Assembly: GCA_036186865.1 (NCBI GenBank)
Contig: AP025041.1
Location: forward strand, 1,077,494 to 1,141,493
Direction: 5' to 3'
Length of the DNA stretch: 64,000 nucleotides
DNA from: Eustoma russellianum
Lineage: Eukaryota; Streptophyta; Magnoliopsida; Gentianales; Gentianaceae
In this document: positions 10,472-21,335 of the stretch, piece by piece
Numbering within the stretch: the stretch's first letter is position 1
How the letters are laid out: every line of letters begins with the position of its first letter
The notes under the pieces: generated by a model
Databases searched by the model: none
Seen by the model: only the letters and a program-made list of their open reading frames with translations
Told to the model about the DNA's origin: nothing
Position numbers and translations under genes: made by a program

Positions 10472-13400
10472 TGTAGCGCCCCGCCCGAAACCCAGGGTTC
10501 CGATCCGGTGCAACCCGCCGTACTCTACTCCATAAAGTACAAGGCATCGATACTATACATGTACCATGTCGACATGAATAATGACTCGATCAGCGGAAGC
10601 ATCATAACATAAACAAATCATATTCGACATGCAATGCACTATTTCATAATCTGTACAAGTCATCATATACTGAGTACCTAAAATATTTCTGAAATACATC
10701 ATAGATCGGAACCCACACCTTCAAAAGAACTCTCTCGGTATGTCTAGCATGTCCTCAACAAGTCTCTCTATAGTGACACCTGTTATCTGGAAAGTGATAA
10801 ATGAGGCAAGTATGAGCGATAGCCACCGACTTTTAATCGCTCAACAAGTAATCTTACTAGATACATCATGTGGATCATACATAGGTAGACAGGGTACAAA
10901 ATACTGATATCATAACACTGAACAAAATAAACACGTCTCTGTTATAATTAAAAGAGGCATGATACGAATATCAAACATAACATGAATGTTTACATCGTAC
11001 CTTAGTAAATCATAACTGTCTACCTCCAGTCCATCCCTACATTCTTGTATATAATTACGTTCTAATCATATCACACTGATGTCTTGGCTTATAGCTATTA
11101 CATCTTCAAATCTAGTCTTTCTCAATCGATCTTAAGGACAATAACTTACGTATATTCTAACCATATCCCAGGATATAATTCACAAGTATTGGCATTACAC
11201 ACATAATATAACTCGGAAACAGGAATATGAAGCTTCAAAAAGTTTACTGAACATCTAGTTAACCCTTCTAAAGACTCGTCTATGTCTACAGCTTATTCTC
11301 GCGATTCTCATTCTATATTGCTCATTAATTCTATCTTCAGTGTAAGGATGCAATGATAATTCTCATGATGCTATGCATAGCTATGCAACTTGAAAAGAAA
11401 ATACATAACAGTAGACTGTAAAATATATGAGTGGCCATCCTTCGTAAGAACAATATCAACGGTGACAGGAAAGATTCCCCAACTAGTCACATATCCCACC
11501 GATACGCTCATCCAGGTATATGTATCTAATGGTGACTTGTATGGCTGATGATCTCAGGAATCGCTCGCTGATGAACATACAGCACATAACGTGTAATCCG
11601 ATGATCTCAGGAATCGCCTCGCCTGATGAACATACGGCGTATAACGTATAGTCCTATGATCTCAGGAATCGCTCGCCTGATGAACATATGGCACACACAC
11701 GTATACTATAAAATCGTTGAGGAGTCCAAGTACGCTCACGAGGTACTCACACGACTCATAACTGTAAACATAAGCTGTGTCTCTTGGAATCTTCCGTCCC
11801 GCTGATAAAGTTTGTTACGTAAAATCTATTCTTTCTGAAACATGCTGAAAAATTCTCTTGAAACATGTGATGTCATAAAATGTCTGTTCATAGCAAAATC
11901 ATAAGCATATCATAACTTTAAACCTTTCATGTGATGCAACATGTATGCAGATGAATCCGTTTCTATTCTATATCACATGTATAAGTACGCCGATCATACT
12001 CGTATCACCATATTCTCATAGTCGCTATAGATCCACTTAATCTCTAACACTTGAATAACCTCTTTTCCATCTTAACACATGTAATGTGCATATATGTATT
12101 CACCGAGTGTATTTAATCATTTAAATACCTATTCATAAACATGAAGGTCATTAGGCAAAAATAGTCACATGGCCGAAACATACATATACATCATATATAT
12201 ATAGATATATATATATATATATATATAGATATATATTCTCAATAATACACATATATGGTTAGATATAGCATAGTACAAATTAAAATGTTTCTTACTTAAT
12301 TCATATATTTGTACAATTTCAAACTATACCTAAATACACATTCCAAGTACCTCCTCATACCATATAGTTGCTCAAAAGAAGAAAAAAAAAATAATAAAGT
12401 AGGCCTCCCCACTGGAGATCTCAGCCGAGGGTGCTATCCACCCCTCCACATCCATTTTCATCACTTAAGTCACTTTTCCTCCATCTTTCCTTCTGCTTTA
12501 TGTTTTCTTTAACCAAAAGCAATTTAATAATATCATAATAGTACCAAAAAAAGTAAACCCATCAACACCAAGCTCATTCCTTAAGAGGCTTCCTAAAGCT
12601 CCTCAGGAGTCACTCACGTGACCTTTTTCTTTTTCCTTTTTCTCTCACCGACCTTTCTTCTAGCTTTGCTTCTTTAAACTTAGAATAATCTTAAATGGGT
12701 TTTCATTAGTACAAAGCAAAATACATAATGATGAAGCTTCACTATCTTAAGAAGGGCATACCTTGGTCTCCTCAGTAGTCACATGCGTGACTCTCTCATT
12801 TTGTCCAGAAGTGAATGTTTACCACATTGCACCCATTAACAATCTTAGGCTTCCCAAGAAGAAACTTCCTTCGTAAATCTAGAAACTTAGGTTGAAACCA
12901 AGTTGTTTGACCCATTTTTCATATGAAGCTAATATTGGTGTACATATAATATTTCACAAATAACATAGTTGATTCAAGGAAGATTACTTGCCTTTCTAAA
13001 TCTTGAGTTGAACAAGATGTGCTAAAACTTCTTTCTCTCCCACCTTAGGCTCGGCTAAGACTTGTATAAAAGAAAGAAAATAAAGTCAAGTTCATGAGTG
13101 GTGCTTAAAAGAAGATCAAAGGGAAAAAAAACCCTCAAGAAAAATCTTACATTTGAACTTGATGATAACTTGGATGGTTTTAGATCTTGATTCTTGTCTT
13201 GGTTTTGAAAGAAATCTCCACTCCACTCTAGCCTATGGAAGCCACGGTTGAAGAGGTGAAGAAAATAAAAATGGCTTCTTGAAAACTAGATGGTTAAAGA
13301 AACATACCCCAAATCTTACCTTAATATTTAAAGAAGATCATTAACATATAGTTCCTTGTTCTTGCATCCTAGAGTTTGAATAAATCTTCTCTTCATATGC

Positions 13401-13930
13401 CAACTAAACTCATGGATTGAAGAAGAAGATAAGAAGAGTTGTGGTTTGATGGTGTGATAGAGTTTTAGCATAGATGAGGGAGAATGGAGAATAGAAAATA
13501 GCCACCCATGGCTGCCGAATTGTGAGAAGAAAAGAGGAATGATGGAGCTTGCAAATAGTCTCCCTTTTTGGCTTGAAAGTGACGAAAATAAGAGGTGAGA
13601 GAAAAGTCATAATTTTCTTGGAAAAGGAGGAAACATAACGAGTAGTGTAGGACATTGGGTGAAGACTTTGTGGCCTTGAGAAGTAGACCGGCTGGGGGTG
13701 GTCTTGTAGGATTTATTTTTTTCTTTTGCTTTTTAGTAGATAAAATTTTGCTTTATGTGGTTTATTTTCGTCTGTAATGGCACGCGTAGTATTGTACTCG
13801 ATCTTCGTAATGACCTAATAGAAATTAAATTTTTATCTATTCCATCCAACGGGTACCACGATTGCATTCTAGTTCCGTTATAATTCCTCCATTATCTTTA
13901 TCAACCTAGCCCCGGTTGCGGGTCGTAACA
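10472..13930 (-). repeat. 5' LTR (right copy on the plus strand)
   Basis: This is the upstream LTR in the element's own orientation and should hold the promoter. It matches 4935-8390 along its whole length, including the three tandem units of about 60 bp (about 11546-11706). Its AT run near 12193-12235 is broken by G bases, unlike the pure run in the other LTR. Confidence 0.92.
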
Positions 13931-13935
13931 CAAGG

Positions 13936-15180
13936 TAACATTATTGGACTTTAATTATTTGCTTATGTCGAACATAATTTAAGAAAAATTTAATCAAATT
14001 AATATTTCTTATCTCTTAGTCTTCATTTCAAATTATATAGTTTTAAAATACGCACGATTAACGAGAATAAATTAATATGATAATTATCTTCTTTTTTTTC
14101 ATTTATGAAATATGGATAAATAAGTAGACGGTCGAAATAAAATATAGATAATTAAGATATAACCGAAGAAATGAAAGCAACAAAAGGACGAAATTCCTTG
14201 TTCACACCAAAACGACAGAAAACAACGTATGGTTCACAAAAACAGCTGCACGTGCATCTTCGATGAACCCTGCAAACTCTCTTGAATTTGAAAGAAAAAA
14301 AATACATGTAAAATGCCAATAGAATAGATTACTTTAACATATTATCGCCCTATGATAACATTTCAGACAAACTACATAGTCAACATGTTCACCAAAAAAA
14401 AAAAACAAAAAAAAAAAAACCCACATAGTCAACACTCAAAGGCCGAAACTTGTAAACTTTTCCAATGGTGTGATTAAATCTGATACAAAGGGATTCAATG
14501 TCCTTAACCCATATCGTTTTTTTAGTTAAGAATTTTCCGAATACAGTATATAGTTGTTTCTTTCTTTCTTTCTTTCTTTTTTCAAAAAAAAAAAAAGAAA
14601 CACGTCAAAAAGAATGAGATCTGAACCTTAATTTTTACCAAGTTTTGCAATGATCTTTGCTATTAGATCAGTTCAATTTTTAAAATGTATGATTATTCAT
14701 ATATAAGTTCAAAAGAACAAAAAATTTCCTTACTATGGAATCCTTTCGTTTTTCTTAGAATAGTGATTTTAAATAAAATATAAATACAACTAGAATAAAA
14801 GAGTGAGAATAACATAGAGCAGTAAGGTTTTGAGGAAGAATATGAAAATGTACATTTTTCCATTTTATATTGTTCCACCATATTCACATTTCTAAATTAT
14901 CAACGAATATTTCACTAAATTTCAGTGCTTATTATTATCGTTACATTTTCTTACGCGACAGCTTTTACATATATAATACCTATCTCTCAGTATTGAGTAT
15001 AGTGTTTACTTCCATAAATGAAAATCAAGGAACTTATCCACCAAGTGGAGTCGTCAAACAGCTTTTCATACATCTCTTATTGATTCAAGTTAGAACCTAT
15101 CTATTGTATTATTATTTTTTGAGTATTTAAACTCGCCTCTCCCAGAGTATTTACACTCTTAAAATAAACTCGTAAATACA
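13936..15180. other. Intergenic AT-rich DNA
   Basis: No gene is recognised. It contains A tracts near 14393-14420 and a (TTTC)n run near 14556-14580. Open frames are short and rich in F, Y and I, as expected from AT-rich sequence. Confidence 0.5.
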
Positions 15181-15500
15181 TTAATGGCGTCTTAGATACT
15201 TTAATATATTATTCTGAATGGCGTCTTAAGAGTGCTCGTAAGACGTCATTCAGAATGATGTCTTAGAAAAATCCAATTTTTGCCAAAAAAGCAGTATCGC
15301 GAGCTGAAAATAGGATTTGAAAGTTAAAAAAACAACCACACCTTGGGCATCTAAGGTGTTACTCTGAAAAACGTCTTAGACATCACCATTCTGAATAGGG
15401 TCTTAGATGTTTAAGGCTTTTTTTTTCAGAATAGCGTCATAGATGTCTAATGCGTTTTTCAGAATGACGTCTTGGATGCTAAGGCACCATCCGTAATTCT
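15181..15500. repeat. Cluster of short direct and inverted repeats
   Basis: About seven related words occur in 320 bp. Examples are AATGGCGTCTTAGAT near 15184, CTGAATGGCGTCTTAAGA near 15214, inverted AAGACGTCATTCAGAATGAT near 15240, CTGAAAAACGTCTTAGACAT near 15363, CTGAATAGGGTCTTAGATG near 15392, CAGAATAGCGTCATAGATG near 15429 and CAGAATGACGTCTTGGATG near 15462. Several are followed by TAAGG or TAATG. Spacing is irregular, so this is not a simple tandem array. I do not recognise the family. Confidence 0.6.
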
Positions 15501-16465
15501 ATCATGAATTTAGAATGAATTTTACACCACTATCCAAAATTTACGTCGCTCTATATATGGCCTTTTTTTATAGCGTACAACGAAATGGAGGTTCATTTGT
15601 TCTGTAAGTTTAGGAAAGAGGCCGGTCTATTTTCTTGAAAATCTTAAAATACATAACATTTGATGAAATTACTCGGTTTGTGTTGTTGGCGTACGGATAA
15701 AATGAATATAAAGATGACCTTGAATTTATTTATAGATGGACACATTCGAGCAAACGTGAAGGATTTGATTGTAATACTATTACAATATATAATGATAAAA
15801 ATAGGAGCCAGACACTAACATATTGTGCACAACCGATAATGTTCATCATACATATTATTACAAAAAAAGGTCAAAGTAGCACAGAGAATTAGGCTCTCAA
15901 AGCCAAATGTATTATTGAAGATTGTCGGTCTAAAACTTGACAGTCACATTATAGGTATCTAGACCATATCATCAGTTACTTATACCGAAGGAGGTTTGAG
16001 CTTAGACACTAATGAGTACCAACTCATGACCTCTCGCTTAAGAGGCCGTTGAGTAACTTGATTTACATCCTTTACAATTAAATAATCTCTTTAGAGCTTA
16101 AACGGTAAAAACTTTCTAAATCAATATAATACCTTTTACCTCCATTGTTATCTATTGACATTTTCTTTAACTTTATGTCAGAATATCAAATGACATGACA
16201 AGTAATACAAACGAATATGTGGTACAAGCAAGACATGTAGAGTAATTTGAGACAGGCACATACTTTATGCATTTCCTCCAAGGCAAAAGGCAAAAATGGT
16301 TCCAAATAATTACTCACTCTAGAACTTTAAAGAGTAAAGTGAACAGAGGATTTTTTTTATATTATAATTTCAAAATTGGGTCCAATATGTGACTATTTCT
16401 CAATCTGCTTAGTCGTTTAAAGTCTGAAAAAACAGGTCCACCAACCACCATGAACTTACGGGGGC
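15501..16465. other. Intergenic DNA without recognised gene
   Basis: The stretch is AT-rich, with no protein-like reading frame and no obvious repeat. Confidence 0.5.
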
Positions 16466-16673
16466 GTTAGTGTTCGGTTGGGATCACAGGAGGTAATAAA
16501 TGAGGTAAAAAATGAGGTCTCCAATCACAGGTTGTCACGTGTACAAAAGTGGAAGAAGTTTAATTTTTTTTTTGTTTTTAAAAAATAGTTACTTATACAC
16601 GTGGCAACCTGTGATTGGAGGCCTCATTTTTTACCTCATTTCTTACCTCATGTGATCCCAACCGGTTAGCGTT
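16466..16673. mobile_element. Fold-back MITE, copy 3 (nearly perfect palindrome)
   Basis: The body is 16475-16664. Both ends are CGGTTGGGATCAC as inverted repeats, and pairing continues through AAATGAGGTAAAAAATGAGG and CCAATCACAGGTTGTCACGTG into a T-rich loop near 16560-16590. Flanks are GTTAGTGTT (16466-16474) and GTTAGCGTT (16665-16673), 9 bp with one mismatch, as expected for a Mutator-type insertion. The inner arm resembles the copies at 619, 1116 and 63319; the outer end differs, so it may be a subfamily. Confidence 0.8.
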
Positions 16674-16864
16674 CTAAAATGGAGTAGTAGCTATTAATAC
16701 TTGAAGTGACATATTAACAAAGAAATGATATATTTCACCACATCATCTCCACTAACACCATGACATTTAAAACATGCTCAAACGGAAAGGGAAAACAGAG
16801 CAATGATATTGTGGTCGTGATAAGTCATTTTCAGGTGTAATATAATCCGAGTATGAAGCCTTAA

Positions 16865-16898
16865 TTGACTTTTTGTNNNNNNNNNNTTGACTTTTTGT
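16865..16898. other. Scaffold gap (10 N) with identical 12-bp flanks
   Basis: Ns fill 16877-16886. The 12 bases before the gap (16865-16876) and the 12 after it (16887-16898) are both TTGACTTTTTGT. This suggests two contig ends that overlap or end in the same repeat, so the true gap may be zero or may hide repeat copies. Confidence 0.95.
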
Positions 16899-16899
16899 A

Positions 16900-17000
16900 T
16901 TTTTTGAGTAAAAGGAAAACCTCATTTTACTATACCAATTAAATCTATTTAGATTTAGAGAATTAACAAAAAGTTTTGGGTTTTCCTTTTACTCAAAAAA
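16900..17000. repeat. Perfect 22-bp inverted repeat with 57-bp loop
   Basis: The arms are 16900-16921 and 16979-17000. The left arm contains GAGTAAAAGGAAAACC and the right arm is its exact reverse complement, including the T6/A6 ends. It lies just right of the scaffold gap and could form a strong hairpin. It may be one end of a further fold-back element whose rest lies in the gap. Confidence 0.8.
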
Positions 17001-17990
17001 TTGACTATATTTTTCTGCTACCACCTCATGTTAATGAAAGGAAAACCTCGTGTTAAACGGAAAGGGAAAACGGAGCAATTCAATTTCTGTTGCCACGTGT
17101 CGCGTGGTCATGAATAGGATGAGGGGATTGAGGGTGAGGGGATCCTATCCCGGGAAGAAGAGGGGAAATAGTTATTTTAGGGATAAAGATTGGGTTTTAG
17201 CTGGCCGGAAATTTACCGGCGACGGCGAGAAAGGCTTTTTACTGGCGAATTAGAGGTGGGTGCTAGACACGCCAGTATTGATTTAATTAGACAATTTAAT
17301 GAGATTTGGTAAAACCAATCGAAAAACAAACTAAAAAGTTCTAAAAGTAATTAAACCAAATTACATAATAATGTTATTATGTACAGATAATTTTCTCTTG
17401 ATAATTTATACAGTCCAATCGATGAATGAGATGATTAGTTTATGAAATAATATCTTCCACCAAAAGTCATAATCTGGCCCTCAGGATCTCACCACCCCCA
17501 TACCGAAGTATCATCATGCACATCAAGTCTTAGGTTGGAGTGGTCATACACTCTCAGCCTAAGAAACATTATATAGGATGTAAATCAAGAACTCATTGAT
17601 CTTCTAGGTTGGGAAGATCATATATAAGGAGCCAACACAATGTGTCCATCGTAAACTGAGTATTTGGCCTAGACAGCAGTGAAACAGCTACACTACGCGT
17701 GTCCATAAAATCGAACTATGTGTGTTTTGGAGTAATTTTCAACATGAGTACCAACTGAATTATGACTTGGGCTATCAAATAATATCTTAATATATATAGA
17801 GAGAGATTATAGACACGCACAATATACAGTTGTTAGTATATTATATTTAAGTCCAACTCAGAAGTATCATTATCCCACGTGGTATTTGACAAAAGAGACA
17901 ACAGTCAATGGCTACTCGCCTACTCCCCCTTCTCCCTGCCGGTCCGCCCAACCCCACCTCCACCCATTATCTCTGAATTCTGGCGGGTCA
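17001..17990. other. Intergenic DNA upstream of the MYB gene
   Basis: A 25-base word with core AACGGAAAGGGAAAAC at 17055-17079 repeats one near 16779-16803. The region 17087-17155 (GCCACGTGTCGCGTGG, then GGTGAGGGGATCC) resembles one arm of the GC-rich MITE at 52035-52217. The last part is promoter sequence for the MYB gene and holds a TTGAC W-box core near 17885. Confidence 0.5.
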
Positions 17991-17995
17991 ATTTC

Positions 17996-18002
17996 TATAT
18001 AA
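17996..18002 (+). promoter_or_regulatory. TATA box of the MYB gene
   Basis: TATATAA lies 154 bp upstream of the chosen ATG, which is consistent with a 5' UTR of roughly 120 bases. Confidence 0.55.
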
Positions 18003-18155
18003 GCATGCCCACTTCCTCACTCCTCCTACAATAACTTTCAGAAATCTAGAGGAAAAAAAAAGGGAAAAAAGTTCATTGTCATATGTTACCCATAAAACGC
18101 CTTATAAATACATAGCGTATAAACTATACGGTACACACACACACAGTGGGTGAGG

Positions 18156-19068
18156 ATGGGGAGAGCGCCGTGCTGTGAGAAGATGGGATTAAGGAAAGGG
18201 GCATGGACGAAAGAAGAAGATCAGATACTCATTTCTCACATTAGTGAACATGGCCATGAGAACTGGCGTGCTCTTCCCAAAAAGGCAGGTCTATTGCGGT
18301 GTGGAAAGAGCTGTAGATTACGTTGGACTAATTACTTGAGACCCGACATTAAACGAGGAAACTTCACAAAGGAAGAGGAAGATACCATCATTCAATTGCA
18401 TCAATCCTTAGGAAACAGGTATGTGGTAATGTTCCTTCTTGCTTCAGAAAATATTATGAAAAGAATGAGTTAATATACAAGTATATTATGAATATATAAA
18501 ATCAATAATAGACCTATTTCTTTTTTTTATACCGGATCAATAATAGGAATTTGCGTCTGAATTATGCAGGTGGTCAAAGATTGCCGGAAAATTACCAGGT
18601 CGAACGGACAATGAGATAAAAAATGTATGGCACACCCATTTGAAGAAAAGACTAAAAGTTGAGAATACGTGTAGCTCAAATAGTATAAACGAGACGTCCA
18701 GCCTCCAATTTAATGATCCCAGGCCGGTGGATTTTTCTCCGACCGCCCTTGATTGCCGGCCAAACACTCTGCCACGGTCGCCATCGTCAAGCGCCGCCTC
18801 GTCATCGGTCACAGCCCTATCTATCCTAGACGACTCCAATGCAATTATGGTTGATGCAACGTTCGAGAATTTTCCCAAATTAGAGAATGATTTTTGGTTG
18901 AGTGAAGAGTCTTCCTTTGAAACTTCGATCACAAACGGCGGCGAATCCTATGAATTTGACTGTGGATTCAATCAAGTTGCAGATGATGACATGAAGTTTT
19001 GGAGGGACTTGTTTACTAGGGCAGAAGAACTACACGGATCACCTGATTTTGTATGCTCATTTTTGTGA
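18156..19068 (+). CDS. R2R3-MYB transcription factor, MYB13/14/15-like (subgroup 2)
   Basis: A nuclear transcription factor of 253 aa in two exons, 18156-18418 and 18570-19068, with a GT-AG intron inside codon 88. The start is the ATG of MGRAPCCEKMGLRKGAW, the conserved opening of the family. R2 has Trp17, Trp37 and Trp57; R3 has Phe70, Trp89 and Trp108, with recognition segment PGRTDNEIKNVW. The C-terminal half carries NDFWLSEESS (about 194-203) and DMKFWRDLF (about 228-236), matching motifs of subgroup 2. In Arabidopsis this group (MYB13, MYB14, MYB15) acts in cold, defence and lignin or phenylpropanoid control; grapevine MYB14/15 drive stilbene genes. Which paralogue this is cannot be settled here. 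The usual first intron within R2 is absent: the 263-bp first exon equals the usual 133 + 130 bp. Confidence 0.92.
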
Positions 19069-19284
19069 CATTAATTCAATCCGCGATCAATTAAAAGAAA
19101 CGAGATCATACAGATATAAGATAATTATATTATTCCTTTTTTCTCTCTTTCCACGAGATCAATTTTCCGCCATGGTTATGGAATTTAGAAGTCTTTGACT
19201 CTGACTCAAAAGTTTCGCTCGAGATGACTAATTATTTCCAATAATGAAACGTGCGAGTATGCATGTAAGGTCGTTTCTTTTATT

Positions 19285-19286
<2 letters not shown>

Positions 19287-19330
<44 letters not shown>
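19287..19330. repeat. (AT)n microsatellite
   Basis: A pure AT dinucleotide run of 44 bp about 220 bp downstream of the MYB stop codon. Confidence 0.95.
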
Positions 19331-19334
<4 letters not shown>

Positions 19335-21335
19335 GTATCATGACCGTGATACTGACCATACTATATAATACCTTTTCCCGTGCTTTGGGTTTTACATGAA
19401 TTAAATTGTTTGTGAGTCGATCGAGTCTGATTTGGATTTTTATTTGACTAATTTGGTTCGATAAAATTGAGATCGAACTCGACTCAATTCGAATATTTAG
19501 AGAAATAATCTTGATCATAGTGATGCTCAAATCGTTAGTTCGTAAACGTGCTCCGACTTATACTATGTATGAAAATTATGCATGATTTGTTGTTGTATTA
19601 GTATTTTTGTTTGATATAGACAATAAATTAAACATGATAAGTGTCGATTATTGTGATGATGATAACATTTAATGTAAAAAAGACTAAAAACAGTTCAATA
19701 ATATCACATACAATTATACAAATGCATATTTCTACATATACATATAATTTTCGTAATAAAAATTATATTTACTTTTATTCGAAATAGACTCAAATACTAC
19801 TCTAGTTCGAAGGCGGTTTTGTTCTAACTTGAAAATAATGGTATATAAAGATTGTATTAAAAAAAGTAAAAAAATGCCTTATTGGTAAGCTAATGCTAGT
19901 ATTGACTCGTATGTTTAACACACCCGTGATGCTGACGACAATACATTTAAAGACTTCCATACGCAATATCAGTCAAACTTTGCTTCAATTCTGTTGATGG
20001 TGATGACGCAACCCATTTTTTCCTTTTATTTTTTTTCTTTGAAATATTGAAATATTGTGAACTTGTGCACTGAAAACCTAGAGTAACTGTGATACAGGTT
20101 GTTCGCTTATAGCTGATAAGAAAAAAAAAAAACAACAATAGTTTAAATCGAGAGATACGTATACAATGTGTTCTACTTCTGATAGTTTGTAGGGACATCA
20201 TGTGTAGGATACTCCAATTCTGTTAGTTTATAAGGTGTGAGTCACTGTGTAAGTCATCATCCAACTTAAGAGGACGCTAGATTCCTGAGTTGTATCCTCT
20301 GCAATAATTCTTGGATTGGAGCGATGGAGGCCCAGTACCAGGAATTTCGGGTTTTTGCTCAGGAAAAAAAAGCAAGACCTGACTAATTCAATATGAACGC
20401 TTTAGATAGGTTTTGTTTCATGATCTCAATTCCTCGTTTTGGCTCTTCCGCTTACGTATTTATAATTTTACATACATCATTTTTTGAATTTCATCTCAAA
20501 TGTTCCCTCCTCCCTACATATCTTACGTACTCCCCCTTCTAAAATATTGACCAACTCTATTTCAGATAACTAAAAAAAAAAATACTGTCACTTCATAAAC
20601 CTATAATTGAATTATAACCAAATCACATACCATTGCAATTAATATAGAGAAAAAAGAACGTGACAGCAAGAAGAGTATAAATAACATCTTCTAGTGAAAC
20701 AATTTGATAAAAGTCTTAAATAATGTCTTATAAAATTACGTTTCAAAGTCAACTAAATTTCTGTTTTTAAAAACTAATCAGAGTCAACTATTTATCACAT
20801 TGACATTGACACTATCCAAAGCATGCGGATTCTAAGATTAAAGACGAGTAATATGAAGTGGTCGGTCTAAAAATAAAAACAAGCCGAGCACTGGAATATA
20901 GAGATAAGTTTTTTTTAGAAAAAAAATCTTTTTAGATTTTATCACACCGCGAACTAGTATATGATTCGAAACTTGATTTTTGTTAAGAAATGTAATTGAA
21001 CTTCATAAGTAAGCTATATCAAATTCTTAAGTAAAAACCTTATTTATGCTCTATAAACTCAAGACGTCAACATCTTAACGTCCTGATCATCATCAATTTG
21101 TAAATATTTCATACAATAATTGTGTAAAAAAGAGTTATGTTAAAGGACGACTGACGCCTAATTTTGAGATGCGCGTAAGCAGCACCAAGTCAGTCATATT
21201 TAGCCAAACCGTCACCGTTTACCGAGCAGTCGTGTTCATTTGTTTTTCTTACATGTCACAATTGTTTTGTCAATTGAACTCTTAAATCTTATATAGATCT
21301 TAAAATTAAGGGCATTTGTTTTGAGGGAATGGAAG
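19331..21335. other. Intergenic DNA without recognised gene
   Basis: The stretch is AT-rich. A patch near 19410-19490 is rich in TCGA, GACTC and TTCGA words and may be a degenerate dispersed repeat. No protein-like frame is present. Confidence 0.5.

Larger units (their letters stand above)
4930..13935 (-). mobile_element. LTR retrotransposon with 3.46-kb LTRs and gag remnant, no pol
   Basis: The element runs on the minus strand between 5-bp target duplications CAAGG at 4930-4934 and 13931-13935. Its LTRs are 4935-8390 (3456 bp) and 10472-13930 (3459 bp); read on the minus strand both start TGTTACGACC and end GCGCTACA. The interior is only about 2.08 kb. A primer-binding site for initiator methionine tRNA and a polypurine tract sit at the correct ends. 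The interior keeps decayed gag sequence but no protease, reverse transcriptase, RNase H or integrase. The element is therefore non-autonomous, resembling gag-only or large-LTR derivatives. Ty3/Gypsy affinity is inferred from the gag layout. The matching target duplication shows one intact insertion, not a segmental duplication. Confidence 0.93.

Noticed and set aside
4935..13930. Segmental tandem duplication of 3.4 kb
   Set aside because: The two copies begin and end as LTRs (TG...CA), border a primer site and a polypurine tract, and the whole unit has a 5-bp target duplication. A retrotransposon explains all of this.
18150..18155. Earlier GTG start for the MYB gene
   Set aside because: Plant nuclear genes start at ATG, and MGRAPCC at 18156 is the conserved family start.
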